Assembly (NCBI GenBank): GCA_947561715.1 | Contig: OX387203.1 | Location: 16,678,001-16,742,000 of the forward strand | Reading direction: 5' to 3' | Origin: Ascidia mentula | Taxonomy: Eukaryota > Chordata > Ascidiacea > Phlebobranchia > Ascidiidae | DNA: 64,000 nt | In this document: positions 1 to 10,935 of the stretch, in pieces | How positions within the stretch are numbered: position 1 is the stretch's first letter | Layout of the letters: each line of letters opens with the position of its first letter | The notes under the pieces: model-generated | The model's input: the letters and a program-made list of their open reading frames with translations, nothing else | What the model was told of the DNA's origin: nothing | Database searches by the model: none | Translations under genes and position numbers: made by a program

Positions 1-639
1 TCCCACAAAAGGGTAGTATGGGCCACTGCATTTCCAAACATATTACAACTCTCCACAAAGGAAAGAGCTCTTAAACCTGCAGCTTTCGTCACTTTTAAGC
101 GACCAAAAACACTTGGCACCACTTTGACAAACCACCGTGCCCTTGCACTTGGAAACAGACAGACAGAGGGGTATTCTCGGCCTTGCGGAAAATGTGCATT
201 ATGTGGCGGCTGAAAGAATTTCAAGACGATGGTTTACTCTGCCACCGGTATCACCACCCCTTTCCACCACACCATCCCTTTACGACAAAAACCTACTTGC
301 AAGAACTATGGAATTTACGTGGCTACCTGCACAACATGTAAAGAACAATATGTTGGCCAAACAAAAAATCGTTTTAGCACGAGGTGGAATTCACACCGCT
401 CCACATGGCGAGCAGGTTGTTTCAAATATGCCAAGGGAGACAAGATGGCGCTGGCAAAACACTATCAAAATAAACACCCCATCCTATTTAAAAACAAACC
501 AGACATTGCACATTGTTTTACGGTAATTTTCGTCCAAGAACCTCCCATGGTTCTTTTAGATATTTGTGAAGACAAATGGCTTAACGACCTCAGGGCGTCA
601 ATAAACATTCAGCCTATGATTCTGCCCCGCATAAAATGA
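1..639 (+). pseudogene. Penelope-like retroelement 3' ORF fragment (RT end plus GIY-YIG endonuclease)
   Basis: The frame starting at base 1 reads as the end of a retroelement polyprotein. It opens with a segment resembling the region after the reverse transcriptase (FVTFKRPKTLGTTL near codons 29-42), then a CGKCALC cysteine motif, then after one in-frame TGA (211-213) a GIY-YIG nuclease. The nuclease shows NYGIYVATC, QYVGQTKNRF and a WNSHRSTW helix. This order, reverse transcriptase then GIY-YIG, is the known layout of Penelope-like elements. The frame ends at TGA 637-639; the 5' part lies outside the window. The stop codon and missing 5' end make it a fossil here. A homologous, more decayed copy lies at 41,323-43,059 and again in the mirrored arm. 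Confidence 0.75.
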
Positions 640-979
640 CCATCTTTGCGCTCTCCCATCCCTTTTTTTGTCGCCCTTTTGCCATCACTGTTTCTGTATT
701 CTGTGTGCGTTATCTCCTTATCGCTGTTCTACGTCACTGCCCTTGCTCCCCCAACCTTTGCAGTTTGGCTACTAACATCTTTAGTGCAGTCACTCGTCGC
801 TTCTCTTGCTACCACAGCGGCGTGTCGCAGAAAACAGCTTTTATAGTTTTTATCGTTTTAATCGCTTCGTTTTTTTTGTCGTGGCAGTCCCGAAAGTGGA
901 CTTAGTGTTGAGTTATTTTGTTTTGTTGTGGTTTTCCTTAATTAATTAATTTAATTTTTTTTTGCTATTCTGTTTTCAG
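640..979 (+). other. 3' untranslated tail of the Penelope-like fossil
   Basis: Pyrimidine-rich, T-rich sequence without a supported gene. It joins the endonuclease frame to the ribozyme-like motif, and the tail at 42,627-43,013 has the same arrangement and similar composition. Short frames here look like chance. Confidence 0.4.
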
Positions 980-1019
980 ACAGAAACTGAAGATGCCAAT
1001 AGGCGAAATTAATATTTCT
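980..1019 (+). ncRNA. Hammerhead-ribozyme-like motif in Penelope-like tail
   Basis: The core CTGAAGA (987-993) fits CUGANGA. It is followed by a short helix II (GCC/GGC, loop AATA), GAAA (1005-1008), a minimal 6-nt helix III (ATTAAT), one H base (A1014) and TTTCT (1015-1019), which pairs with AGAAA (982-986) as helix I. One unpaired U sits before helix II, and a two-base-pair helix III is below the classical size. Hammerheads with tiny helix III that act as dimers have been described for Penelope-like elements, which is the context here. Activity is not shown by sequence alone. Confidence 0.5.
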
Positions 1020-1232
1020 TTCAATGAAGATCTTATACTGGCGTGACCGTCTTTTACTCCTTTTGGAGCTCTAGGAACACAATTTAACAAATTTCTATTT
1101 TGGTTTCAAAGGTAAAATGTCTTGTTAATTAAAGATTTAAAAAAAAACAGTTTGTGATTAATTTTCGAAAGAAATTAAACTCAAAAAATACTCTGGACCA
1201 CATCAAACTTCCACTTACAACACCCACAACCC

Positions 1233-1411
1233 AATTCCAAAGCTTGCGGGCGTGAGCTAAATCAAAATGATTTCTCCGGCGTGTACGCTCGGCGGCAAGT
1301 CGCGGGCGTATTACGCCGAGCGCTCGCAAGCCCGCGACATGTTGTAAGCGAAAGCTCACGCTTCCAAGCTTTGTCCCGAGCGTACGCCCGCACGCCGGCG
1401 TATACGCCCGC
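1233..1411. repeat. GC-rich foldback sequence
   Basis: A CpG-rich island in otherwise AT-rich DNA. CAAAGCTTGCGGGCGTGAGC near 1,236-1,256 recurs inverted as GCTCACGCTTCCAAGCTTTG near 1,352-1,371. CGGCGTGTACGCTCGG (about 1,278-1,293) recurs inverted near 1,378-1,400. This could be a foldback or MITE-like element. No terminal duplication could be fixed. Confidence 0.4.
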
Positions 1412-1479
1412 GGCAATGAAACAAACAAAGAATCCGCCGGCGCAAAGCGTGAGTGTGGACCCGGCCTTAGCGGTTATAA

Positions 1480-2338
1480 AGCACTTCCATACATCACGTA
1501 TTCCCCCGGATTGTCATGCACATGAAAAAAATTACCAAAAGAATTGGTTTCATTGGGATTTTTTGAAACTGCTGATTCACAAATCATGAGGCAAAAGCGA
1601 AAAAACTGAAACTTGCTTAGGGTACAAAATAAGCTTGTACATTACACATCTTGTTGCTGACGCTGCCAGGCGTAATGAGCAGTCAGTTCAAAAACTCTTT
1701 TGGCACAAAAATATTTATTGCATCGCCGTTTCAGTCTCCGTTCAATTAACCATCAAGAAAGCCAGGCACGAAAGTTCAAACATAACGGTGGCGCAAGCAA
1801 GAAAGTTGAAAAATGTGATACCGTTGTTCCAACACGCAAACTGGACAAACCGAGTCACAGCCTACTATAAGGCCCCATTTTTGGGTTCTTCCTTGCTTAA
1901 AAACATAACTGTGAAACAAAACGTTACTAGCAAGAAATTCCATCAGTTTTGAAGGTAGCATTCACAACATTATCAAATAATTTTTATTTGTTGCCAGAAA
2001 AACTTTTGAATTACCTGCACACTACTCACTACGAGTTTTACAACTACAATATACTGAAAGCCCGGTGTAACATTAACACAGCCAAAATTGCCTAAACCTA
2101 ATAGCAGCCAGCACTTTTGTATTTAATACCACAATAATACCACAATCATCAACGCAAAACAATATCCTCCTGTTGGCTTCCTCATATTTATCAAATTTCA
2201 TACACAGAATTGACATGGTGTATGCAATATTTTATGGCATCTCGCTTTGTATGTTATGAAAGGCGTTATCCAGATCAAAAAAGTGAAAGGCTCTGTTAAG
2301 TCACCTTTGGGCAACTGTTTGACAACCTATCCAAACAG
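1480..2338. other. No supported gene
   Basis: AT-rich sequence with only short unrelated open frames on both strands. No repeat or RNA gene was recognised. Confidence 0.4.
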
Positions 2339-2484
2339 TCTAAATAAAAAAGCCTGAGCTAAAATGCTGTTGATCATAATGCTGGCAAACGTTTCGAACT
2401 CATACAGGGTTCATCATCAGTCGCTGATGACGTTTACCAGCATTATGATCAACAGCATTCTAGCTCTGGCTTTTTTACTTAGAC
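2339..2484 (-). repeat. 53-bp inverted repeat with hammerhead-like loop
   Basis: Two arms of about 53 bp (2,339-2,391 and 2,431-2,484) match with roughly four or five differences and enclose about 40 bp. Read on the minus strand, the loop contains CTGATGA (plus 2,414-2,420), a helix-II-like GAAC...GTTC and GAAA (plus 2,392-2,395). The helix I pairing expected next to the core is not continuous, so this is a ribozyme-like relic rather than a clear ribozyme. Confidence 0.5.
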
Positions 2485-3612
2485 TACTTAACTCCAGATA
2501 TTTTGCACCCAACTATCCAAACAGGTTTGTATTAAATGTGTTACAAGCCACTACTTCATACTAAAATCCCAACATAATGCAAATGACTGGCGCAAAATAT
2601 TAAGTAACCTCTAACTCACTATTGTTTCCAAGTCTCAATGTATCAGGCGCGACAAGCATGGAGGAGACTCAAACGTGCTGACGCGAAACTAATGCAATTC
2701 ATTTCCGTCGCGACTTTCTCGTTCTAACGAGGAAAATGGCTTGTGACATAGCGTGAAACCAATTGCGACAAGGGAAGCGAAGAATGTTGAATAAAAAGAA
2801 ATGTGCTAGTCTCATGGCAAATTAAAAACTTACAAAGAACCATCACAAACTAATTGTTCAGATTGAACACCGAAGTTGCCAAAAAGTCTAATGTGGTTTT
2901 GGTCGCGTAGTTGAACCTGGTCAGAATCAGGAAGTTGAACAGAAACCGGTTTGGAGGTTTATTTTTTGTAAAATGAAGCAGAATGTGAATCAGTGATTTG
3001 CAATCAGAGAAACCGCGGAACTGGATAAAATGAACCGAAATAAAACTGTGTTCGGACGAATGCGTTCTTGCTTTTTCATGCCAACAGCCCAAATATACGT
3101 TTATGACATCGCATTGCAGACTAGAATTGCATTAGCAAACGATTAATTGACAAACAAGCAAGAAAGATGTGCACGCCTGTTAACCTTGTAATCCTTGATA
3201 AGGATGTGTTTCATGTTTCAAATCATAATAAATGGTGAAGCCATGTCTAATATCCATGCACCAACAAAACATGCACAGCTAGTTATCAAGTAGTTCTTCC
3301 AAAAATACAGTGTAACTACAGATATACTAGTGACAAACTTTACCCCGCTACAAACGGAACTATCGAAGGATGTCTATTGGTTAAGGCGATAGACTAATTC
3401 TTTGCACTCTGTACGATAGGTTCCGAATCTCTGACGAGTCACACTTGTGTTTACATTACTTATGTACGTGATAGGATACACTGAAGCATGGAAACATTAA
3501 CTGAGGTTGTTGTTATTTATGACTTAATGATCTTGAAATACGACAGATCCGTTGACAAAATTACATCTCAAACACTTGTAACACAAGGAATTATCAAACC
3601 CATTCAATTATC
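2485..3612. other. No supported gene
   Basis: Unique-looking AT-rich DNA. Short frames such as the one near 2,850-3,092 (-) show no recognisable domain and no support from codon structure. Confidence 0.4.
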
Positions 3613-3935
3613 ATTAAAAATTCCGTTCCGGTAATTTATGTTTTGTTCTCGTAACGAAAATTCTGTTCCCGTAACGAAAATTCTGTTGAATGAACAGAAA
3701 TATCTTCGGATTAAAAAAAAACATTTTCTCAAAACGAAAATTCTGTTCCCGTAACGAAAATTCTGTTCCCGTAACAAAAATTCTGTTCCCGTAACGAAAA
3801 TTTTGTTCCCGAAATGAAAATTTTGTTGCAGTTAACGAAAATTCTCTTCCCGTAACGAAAATTCTGTTGTAGTAACAGAAATATCTTCTAATTACAAAAA
3901 GTATTTTCCCGAAACGAATATTTGTGGCAAATTTT
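3613..3935 (-). repeat. 20-bp minisatellite, left flank of tRNA array
   Basis: Degenerate tandem copies of a 20-bp unit, on the minus strand GAACAGAATTTTCGTTACGG. The block stops at 3,935, one base before the first tRNA-array unit. The same unit in the opposite orientation closes the array at 26,165. Confidence 0.85.
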
Positions 3936-4185
3936 GTTTGTTGCAAATACATCTGAAGTTCCAGGCACTTTAGGTAAAAGTACTTTTGAAAAAGTATGCG
4001 TTAGTATAACTAGTTTCACATGATTTGTTTCGAATTGAGTATTATCAATGCCTTTATCGTTTTTGTGATATCGGAATCATGACAGCCATACCGTTCAAGG
4101 TTAGCAATTGGTGCAGGCGTGAACAAATATTTTAGTGTTTCTTTCACAAAAGTTTTGCCCTAACAAAACGATATTGCAGTGCAGA

Positions 4186-4268
4186 GGCAGGATGGCCTAG
4201 TGGTCTAAGGTGCTGCGTTCAGGTCGCAGTCTCCCCTGGAGGCGCGGGTTCGAATCCCGCTCCTGTCA
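4186..4268 (+). tRNA. tRNA-Leu(CAG), unit 1
   Basis: An 83-nt class II tRNA with long variable arm. The anticodon stem CTGCG/CGCAG frames CAG at gene bases 35-37, decoding CUG. The acceptor pairs GGCAGGA with TCCTGTC, with a G-U at the second pair, and the discriminator is A. The T-loop GGTTCGAAT supplies box B. The body closely resembles animal tRNA-Leu(CAG). Differences from the array consensus are base 13 G to T and base 26 C to T; the second keeps a G-U pair. No CCA is encoded, as expected for a nuclear gene. This copy is probably functional or nearly so. Confidence 0.9.
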
Positions 4269-4702
4269 TGGTTTCCCTGTGCTACTTAATTCTCCGATGG
4301 CGAAACATTTTTTGTTATAAAAAACAGTTTATCTCGGAGCAAAAAAAACCTGAGTGATGTCTTTGTAACCTAAACGACAACAAATACGACGAGTGTGATA
4401 TTCGGTACCCCACGTGCAGAGTGCAAAGAATTAGTTGCCCATGGCCCTGACCAATAGACTTATCGTTCTGCCAAAACATGTACTTAATTATCATCTTCAT
4501 GTGATGAATGTTTCATAGAAAATCGTGTTGAAAAACAATCTTCATTTGGTTGATTAGTGTCAGAGCTGTGAATACTTAACTTGTATATGAGGTAAATTGT
4601 TTTGAACATATTCTTCGTGGGAAGAAATAGTTTGATCAGCAATGTTGTTGTCTGAAACACCAACTCTCATATACATAATACAAATTAGACAGTTTGCAAC
4701 AT

Positions 4703-4793
4703 CCTTCGATAGCTCAGTTGGTAGAGCGGTGGACTGTAGCGGCTGAGCTTGTCAGAAATCCATAGGTCACTGGTTCGAATCCGGTTCGAAGGA
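4703..4793 (+). tRNA. tRNA-Tyr(GTA) with 18-nt intron, unit 1
   Basis: 91 nt, made of 73 tRNA bases plus an 18-nt intron one base after the anticodon (gene bases 38-55). Animal tRNA-Tyr genes normally carry an intron at this place. Acceptor CCTTCGA/TCGAAGG pairs perfectly. D stem GCTC/GAGC, anticodon stem GTGGA/TCCAT and T stem ACTGG/CCGGT all form. A TTTT terminator follows after 6 nt. This is the array consensus and should be functional; splicing by tRNA endonuclease is required. Confidence 0.95.
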
Positions 4794-4880
4794 CTTTATT
4801 TTGCGCGGTTTGTGATTTTTCCAATTGATGTCAAAACTATTGAACAGTAGCGTGTACCGCTGCAAAACTGCAACTGCAAT

Positions 4881-4962
4881 CGACGAGGATGGGATTCGAA
4901 CCCACCCGTGCAGAGCACAATGGATTAGCAGTCCATCGCCTTAACCACTCGGCCACCTCGTC
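4881..4962 (-). tRNA. tRNA-Ser(GCT), unit 1
   Basis: 82-nt class II tRNA on the minus strand, convergent with tRNA-Tyr. Acceptor GACGAGG/CCTCGTC is perfect, the discriminator is G, and the anticodon GCT decodes AGC/AGU. The sequence is close to vertebrate tRNA-Ser(GCT). One variable-arm base differs from the array consensus (CCCACCCG for CCCACGCG on the plus strand). TTTT occurs 14 nt downstream. Confidence 0.95.
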
Positions 4963-5380
4963 GAACACAACCTTGCGTTAAATGAAATATTTGTGCGAGA
5001 TTTGTTTCGAAAAATATTGTCTTTTTAGAACCAATTTTATTTGTAATAATAATTACATTAAATTGATTTCCCCTAAACTTGGTAGATGGTTTGCCACATC
5101 ATTCAATAGTTGTGTTGGAAGGTCGGTATAGTTTGTTGCAAATACATCTGAAGTTCCAGGCAGTTTAGGTAAAAGTACTTTTGAAAAAGTATGCGTTAGT
5201 ATAACTAGTTTCACATGATTTGTTTCGAATTGAGTATTATCAATGCCTTTATCGTTTTTGTGATATCGGAATCATGACAGCCATTCCGTTCAAGGTTAGC
5301 AATTGGTGCAGGCGTGAACAAATATTTTAGTGTTTCTTTCACAAAAATGTTGCCCTAACAAAACGATATTGCAGTGCAGA

Positions 5381-5460
5381 GGCAGGATGGCCGAGTGGTC
5401 TAAGGCGCTGCGTTCAGGTCGCAGTCTCCCCTGGAGGCGCGGGTTCGAATCCCGCTGTCA
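5381..5460 (+). pseudogene. tRNA-Leu(CAG) with 3-nt deletion, unit 2
   Basis: 80 nt rather than 83: the CCGCTCCTGTCA end reads CCGCTGTCA, removing bases needed for the 3' acceptor strand. Probably not functional. The same lesion recurs at 12,549 through the block duplication. Confidence 0.85.
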
Positions 5461-5894
5461 TGGTTTCCCGGTGCTACTTAGTTCTCCGTTGGCGAAACAT
5501 TTTTTGTTATAAAAAACAGTTTATCTCAGAGCAAAAAAAACCTGAGTGATATCTTTGTAACCTAAACGACAACAAATACGACGAGTGTGATATTCGGTAC
5601 TCCACGTGCAGAGTGCAAATAATTAGTTGCCCATGGCCCTAACAAATAGACTTATCGTTCTGCCAAAACATGTACTTAATTATCATCTTCATGTGATGAA
5701 TGTTTCATAGAAAATCGTGTTGAAAAACAAACTTCATTTGGTTGATTAGTGTCAGAGCTGTGAATACTTAACTTGAATATGAGGTAAATTGTTTTGAACA
5801 TATTCTTCGTGGGAAGAAATAGTTTGATCAGCAATGTTGTTGTCTGAAACACCAACTCTCATATACATAATACAAATTAGACAGTTTGCAACAT

Positions 5895-5985
5895 CCTTCG
5901 ATAGCTCAGTTGGTAGAGCGGTGGACTGTAGCGGCTGAGCTTGTCAGAAATCCATAGGTCACTGGTTCGAATCCGGTTCGAAGGA
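5895..5985 (+). tRNA. tRNA-Tyr(GTA), unit 2
   Basis: Identical to the array consensus, intron included. Confidence 0.95.
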
Positions 5986-6072
5986 CTTTATTTTGCGCGG
6001 TTTGTGATTTTTCCAATTGATGTTAAAACTATTGAACAGTAGCGTGTACCGCTGCAAAACTGATACTGCAAT

Positions 6073-6154
6073 CGACGAGGATGGGATTCGAACCCACGCG
6101 TGCAGAGCACAATGGATTAGCAGTCCATCGCCTTAACCACTCGGCCACCTCGTC
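6073..6154 (-). tRNA. tRNA-Ser(GCT), unit 2
   Basis: Array consensus Ser copy with intact acceptor and box B. Confidence 0.95.
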
Positions 6155-6573
6155 GACCACAACCTTGCGTTAAATGAAATATTTGTGAGAGATTTGTTTG
6201 GAAAAATATTGTCTTTTTAGTACCAATTTTATTTGAAAAAATAATTACATTAAATTGATTTCCCTAAACTTGGTAGATGGTTTGCCACATCATTCAATAG
6301 TTGTGTTGGAAGGTCGGTATAGTTTGTTGCAAATACATCTGAAGTTCCAGGCACAGTTAAGGTAAAAGTACTTTTGAAAAAGTATGCGTTAGTATAACTA
6401 GTTTCACATCATTTGTTTCGAATTGAGTATTATCAATGCCTTTATCGTTTTTGTGATATCGGAATCATGACAGCCATTCCGTTCAAGGTTAGCAATTGGT
6501 GCAGGCGTGAACAAATATTTTAGTGTTTCTTTCACAAAAATGTTGCCCTAACAAAACGATATTGCAGTGCAGA

Positions 6574-6656
6574 GGCAGGATGGCCGAGTGGTCTAAGGCG
6601 CTGCGTTCAGGTCGCAGTCTCCCCTGGAGGCGCGGGTTCGAATCCCGCTCCTGTCA
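6574..6656 (+). tRNA. tRNA-Leu(CAG), unit 3
   Basis: Array consensus Leu copy. Confidence 0.95.
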
Positions 6657-7090
6657 TGGTTTCCCGGTGCTACTTAGTTCTCCGTTGGCGAAACATTTTA
6701 TGTTATAAAAAACAGTTTATCTCAGAGCAAAAAAAACCTGAGTGATATCTTTGTAACCTAAACGAAAACAAATACGACGAGTGTGATATTCGGTTCCCCA
6801 CGTGCAGAGTGCAAAGAATTAGTTGCCCATGGCCCTAACCAATAGACTTATCGTTCGGCCAAAACATGTACTTAATTATCATCTTCATGTGATGAATGTT
6901 TCATAGAAAATCGTGTTGAAAAACAAACTTCATTTGGTTGATTAGTGTCAGAGCTGTGAATACTTAACTTGTATATGAGGTAAATTGTTTTGAACATATT
7001 CTTCGTGGGAAGAAATAGTTTGATCAGCAATGTTGTTGTCTGAAACACCAACTCTCATATACATAATACAAATTAGACAGTTTGCAACAT

Positions 7091-7181
7091 CCTTCGATAG
7101 CTCAGTTGGTAGAGCGGTGGACTGTAGCGGCTGAGCTGGTCAGAAATCCATAGGCCACTGGTTCGAATCCGGTTCGTAGGA
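7091..7181 (+). tRNA. tRNA-Tyr(GTA), unit 3, variant
   Basis: The intron has one T to G change, the variable region reads GGCC, and an acceptor base A to T leaves one mismatch (TTCGTAGG). Function uncertain. Confidence 0.85.
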
Positions 7182-7268
7182 CTTTATTTTGCGCGGTTTG
7201 TGATTTTTCCAATTGATGTTAAAACTATTGAACAGTAGCGTGTACCGCTGCAAAACTGCAACTGCAAT

Positions 7269-7350
7269 CGACGAGGATGGGATTCGAACCCACGCGTGCA
7301 GAGCACAATGGATTAGCAGTCCATCGCCTTAACCACTCGGCCACCTCGTC
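7269..7350 (-). tRNA. tRNA-Ser(GCT), unit 3
   Basis: Consensus copy. Confidence 0.95.
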
Positions 7351-7767
7351 GACCACAACCTTGCGTTAATGAAATATTTGTGCGAGATTTGTTTGGAAAA
7401 ATACTGTCTTTTTAGAAACAATTTTGTTTGAATTAATAATTACATTAAATTGATTTCCCCTAAACTTGGTAGATGGTTTGCCACATCATTGAATAGTTGT
7501 GTTGGAAGGTCGGTATAGTTTGTTGCAAATATATCTGAAGTTCCAGGCAGTTAAGGTAAAAATACTTTTGCAAAAGTATGCGTTAGCATAACTAGTTTCA
7601 CATGATTTGTTTCTAATTGAGTATTATCAATGCCTTTATCGTTTTTGTGATATCGGAATCATGTCAGCCATTCCGTTCAAGGTTAGCAATTGGTGCAGGC
7701 GTTAACAAATATTTTAGAGTTTCTTTCACAAAAGTTTTGCCCTAACAAAACGATATTGCAGTGCAGA

Positions 7768-7850
7768 GGCAGGATGGGCGAGTGGTCTAAGGCGCTGCGT
7801 TCAGGTCGCAGTCTCCCCTGGAGGCGCGGGTTCGAATCCCGCTCCTGTCA
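7768..7850 (+). tRNA. tRNA-Leu(CAG), unit 4, D-stem variant
   Basis: Base 11 C to G breaks a D-stem pair and alters box A. The rest is consensus. Confidence 0.8.
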
Positions 7851-8284
7851 TGGTTTCCCGGTGCTACTTAGTTCTCCATTGGCGAAACATTTTTTGTTAT
7901 AAAAAACAGTTTATCTCAGAGCAAAAAAAACCTGAGTGATATCTTTGTAACCGAAACGACAACAAATACGACGAGTGTGATATTCGGTACTCCACGTGCA
8001 GAGTGCAAATAATTAGTTGCCCATGGCCCTAACCAATAGACTTATCGTTCTGCCAAAACATGTACTTAATTATCATCTTCATGTGATGAATGTTTCATAG
8101 AAAATCGTGTTGAAAAACAAACTTCATTTGGTTGATTAGTGTCAGAGCTGTGAATACTTAACTTGTATATGAGGTAAATTGTTTTGAACATATTCTTCGT
8201 GGGAAGAAAAAGTTTGATCAGCAATGTTGTTGTCTGAAACACCAACTCTCATATACACAATACAAATTAGACAGTTTGCAACAT

Positions 8285-8375
8285 CCTTCGATAGCTCAGT
8301 TGGTAGAGCGGTGGACTGTAGCGGCTGAGCTTGTCAGAAATCCATAGGTCACTGGTTCGAATCCGGTTCGAAGGA
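8285..8375 (+). tRNA. tRNA-Tyr(GTA), unit 4
   Basis: Consensus gene; the 3' flank reads CTTTAATGTG, so the usual nearby TTTT is lost. Confidence 0.9.
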
Positions 8376-8462
8376 CTTTAATGTGCGCGGTTTGTGATTT
8401 TTCCAATTGATTTTAAAACTATTGAACAGCAGCGTGTACCGCTGCGAAACTGCAACTGCAAT

Positions 8463-8544
8463 CGACGAGGATGGGATTCGAACCCACGCGTGCAGAGCAC
8501 AATGGACTAGCAGTCCATCGCCTTAACCACTCGGCCACCTCGTC
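8463..8544 (-). tRNA. tRNA-Ser(GCT), unit 4
   Basis: One anticodon-loop change, A to G after the anticodon (TGCTAG for TGCTAA). Otherwise consensus. Confidence 0.9.
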
Positions 8545-8962
8545 GACCACAACCTTGCGTTAAATGAAATATTTGTGAGAGATTTTTTTGGAAAAATATT
8601 GTCTTTTTAGTACCAATTTTATTTGAAATATTAATTACATTAAATTTATTTCCCCTAAACTTGGTAGATGGTTAGCCACATCATTCAATAGTTGTGTTGG
8701 AAGGTCGGTATATTTTGTTGCAAATACATCTGAAGTTCCAGGCAGTTTAGGTAAAAGTACTTTTGAAAAAGTATGCGTTAGTATAACTAGTTTCACATGA
8801 TTTATTTCGAATTGAGTATTATCAATGCCTTTATCGTTTTTGTGATATCGGAATCATGACAGCCATACCGTTCAAGGTTAGCAATTGGTGCAGGCGTGAA
8901 CAAACATTTTAGTGTTTCTTTCACAAAAGTTTTGCCCTAACAAAACGATATTGCAGTGCAGA

Positions 8963-9045
8963 GGCAGGATGGCCGAGTGGTCTAAGGCGCTGCGTTCAGG
9001 TCGCAGTCTCCCCTGGAGGCGCGGGTTCGAATCCCGCTCCTGTCA
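8963..9045 (+). tRNA. tRNA-Leu(CAG), unit 5
   Basis: Consensus copy. Confidence 0.95.
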
Positions 9046-9480
9046 TGGTTTCCCGGTGCTACTTAGTTCTCCAATGGCGAAATATTTTTTGTTATAAAAA
9101 ACAGTTTATCTCAGAGCAAAAAAAAACCTGAGTGATGTCTTTGTAACCTAAACGACAACAAATACGACGAGTGTGATATTCGGTACCCCACGTGCAGAGT
9201 GCAAAGAATTAGTTGCCCATGGCCCTGACCAATAGACTCATCGTTCGGCCAAAACATGTACTTAATTATCATCTTCATGTGATGAATGTTTCATAGAAAA
9301 TCGTGTTGAAAAACAAACTTCATTTGGTTGATTAGTGTCAGAGCTGTGAATACTTAACTTGTATATGAGGTAAATTGTTTTGAACATATTCTTCGTGGGA
9401 AGAAATAGTTTGATCAGCAATGTTGTTGTCTGAAACACCAACTCTCATATACATAATACAAATTAGACAGTTTGCAACAT

Positions 9481-9571
9481 CCTTCGATAGCTCAGTTGGT
9501 AGAGCGGTGGACTGTAGCGGCTGAGCTTGTCAGAAATCCATAGGTCACTGGTTCGAATCCGGTTCGAAGGA
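9481..9571 (+). tRNA. tRNA-Tyr(GTA), unit 5
   Basis: Consensus copy. Confidence 0.95.
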
Positions 9572-9658
9572 CTTTATTTTGCGCGGTTTGTGATTTTTCC
9601 AATTGATGTTAAAACTATTGAACAGTAGCGTGTACCGCTGCAAAACTGCAACTGCAAT

Positions 9659-9740
9659 CGACGAGGATGGGATTCGAACCCACGCGTGCAGAGCACAACG
9701 GATTAGCAGTCCATCGCCTTAACCACTCGGCCACCTCGTC
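9659..9740 (-). tRNA. tRNA-Ser(GCT), unit 5
   Basis: One anticodon-stem change (TCCGT for TCCAT) that keeps a G-U pair. Confidence 0.9.
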
Positions 9741-10158
9741 GACCACAACCTTGCGTTCAATGAAATATTTGTGAGAGATTTGTTTGGAAAAATATTGTCT
9801 TTTTAGTACCAATTTTATTTGAAATAATAATTACATTGAATTGATTTCCCCTAAACTTGGTAGATGGTTTGCCACATCATTCAATAGTTGTGTTGGAAGG
9901 TCGGTATAGTTTGTTGCAAATACATCTGAAGTTCCAGGCACTTTAGGTAAAAGTACTTTTGAAAAAGTATGCGTTAGTATAACTAGTTTCACATGATTTG
10001 TTTCGAATTGAGTATTATCAATGCCTTTATCGTTTTTGCGATATCGGAATCATGACAGCCATACCGTTCAAGGTTAGCAATTGGTGCAGGCGTGAACAAA
10101 TATTTTAGTGTTTCTTTCACAAAAGTTTTGCCCTAACAAAACGATATTGCAGTGCAGA

Positions 10159-10241
10159 GGCAGGATGGCCGAGTGGTCTAAGGTGCTGCGTTCAGGTCGC
10201 AGTCTCCCCTGGAGGCGCGGGTTCGAATCCCGCTCCTGTCA
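10159..10241 (+). tRNA. tRNA-Leu(CAG), unit 6
   Basis: Base 26 C to T only; a G-U pair remains. Confidence 0.93.
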
Positions 10242-10675
10242 TGGTTTCCCTGTGCTACTTAGTTCTCCGATGGCGAAACATTTTTTGTTATAAAAAGCAG
10301 TTTATCTCAGAGCAAAAAAAACCTGAGTGATGTCTTTGTAACCTAAACGACAACAAATACGACGAGTGTGATATTCGCTACCCCACGTGCAGAGTGCAAA
10401 GAATTAGTTGCCCATGGCCCTGACCAATAGACTTATCGTTCGGCCAAAACATGTACTTAATTATCATCTTCATGTGATGAATGTTTCATAGATAATCGTG
10501 TTGAAAAACAAACTTCATTTGGTTGATTAGTGTCAGAGCTGTGAATACTTAACTTGTATATGAGGTAAATTGTTTTGAACATATTCTTCGTGGGAAGAAA
10601 TAGTTTGATCAGCAATGTTGTTGTCTGAAACACCAACTCTCATATACATAATACAAATTAGACAGTTTGCAACAT

Positions 10676-10766
10676 CCTTCGATAGCTCAGTTGGTAGAGC
10701 GGTGGACTGTAGCGGCTGAGCTTGTCAGAAATCCATAGGTCACTGGTTCGAATCCGGTTCGAAGGA
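10676..10766 (+). tRNA. tRNA-Tyr(GTA), unit 6
   Basis: Consensus copy. Confidence 0.95.
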
Positions 10767-10853
10767 CTTTATTTTGCGCGGTTTGTGATTTTTCCAATTG
10801 ATGTTAAAACTATTGAACAGTAGCGTGTAACGCTGCAAAACTGCAACTGCAAT

Positions 10854-10935
10854 CGACGAGGATGGGATTCGAACCCACGCGTGCAGAGCATAATGGATTA
10901 GCAGTCCACCGCCTTAACCACTCGGCCACCTCGTC
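10854..10935 (-). tRNA. tRNA-Ser(GCT), unit 6
   Basis: Two changes: an anticodon-stem A to G giving G-U, and one variable-arm base. Confidence 0.9.

Larger units (their letters stand above)
3936..7775 (+). repeat. Higher-order duplicated block, copy A
   Basis: Matches 11,104-14,943 at a constant offset of 7,168 bp (six units). Private variants are shared, including the 3-nt-deleted Leu and the variant Tyr in unit 3. The match ends at base 9 of the fourth Leu gene. Confidence 0.85.
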
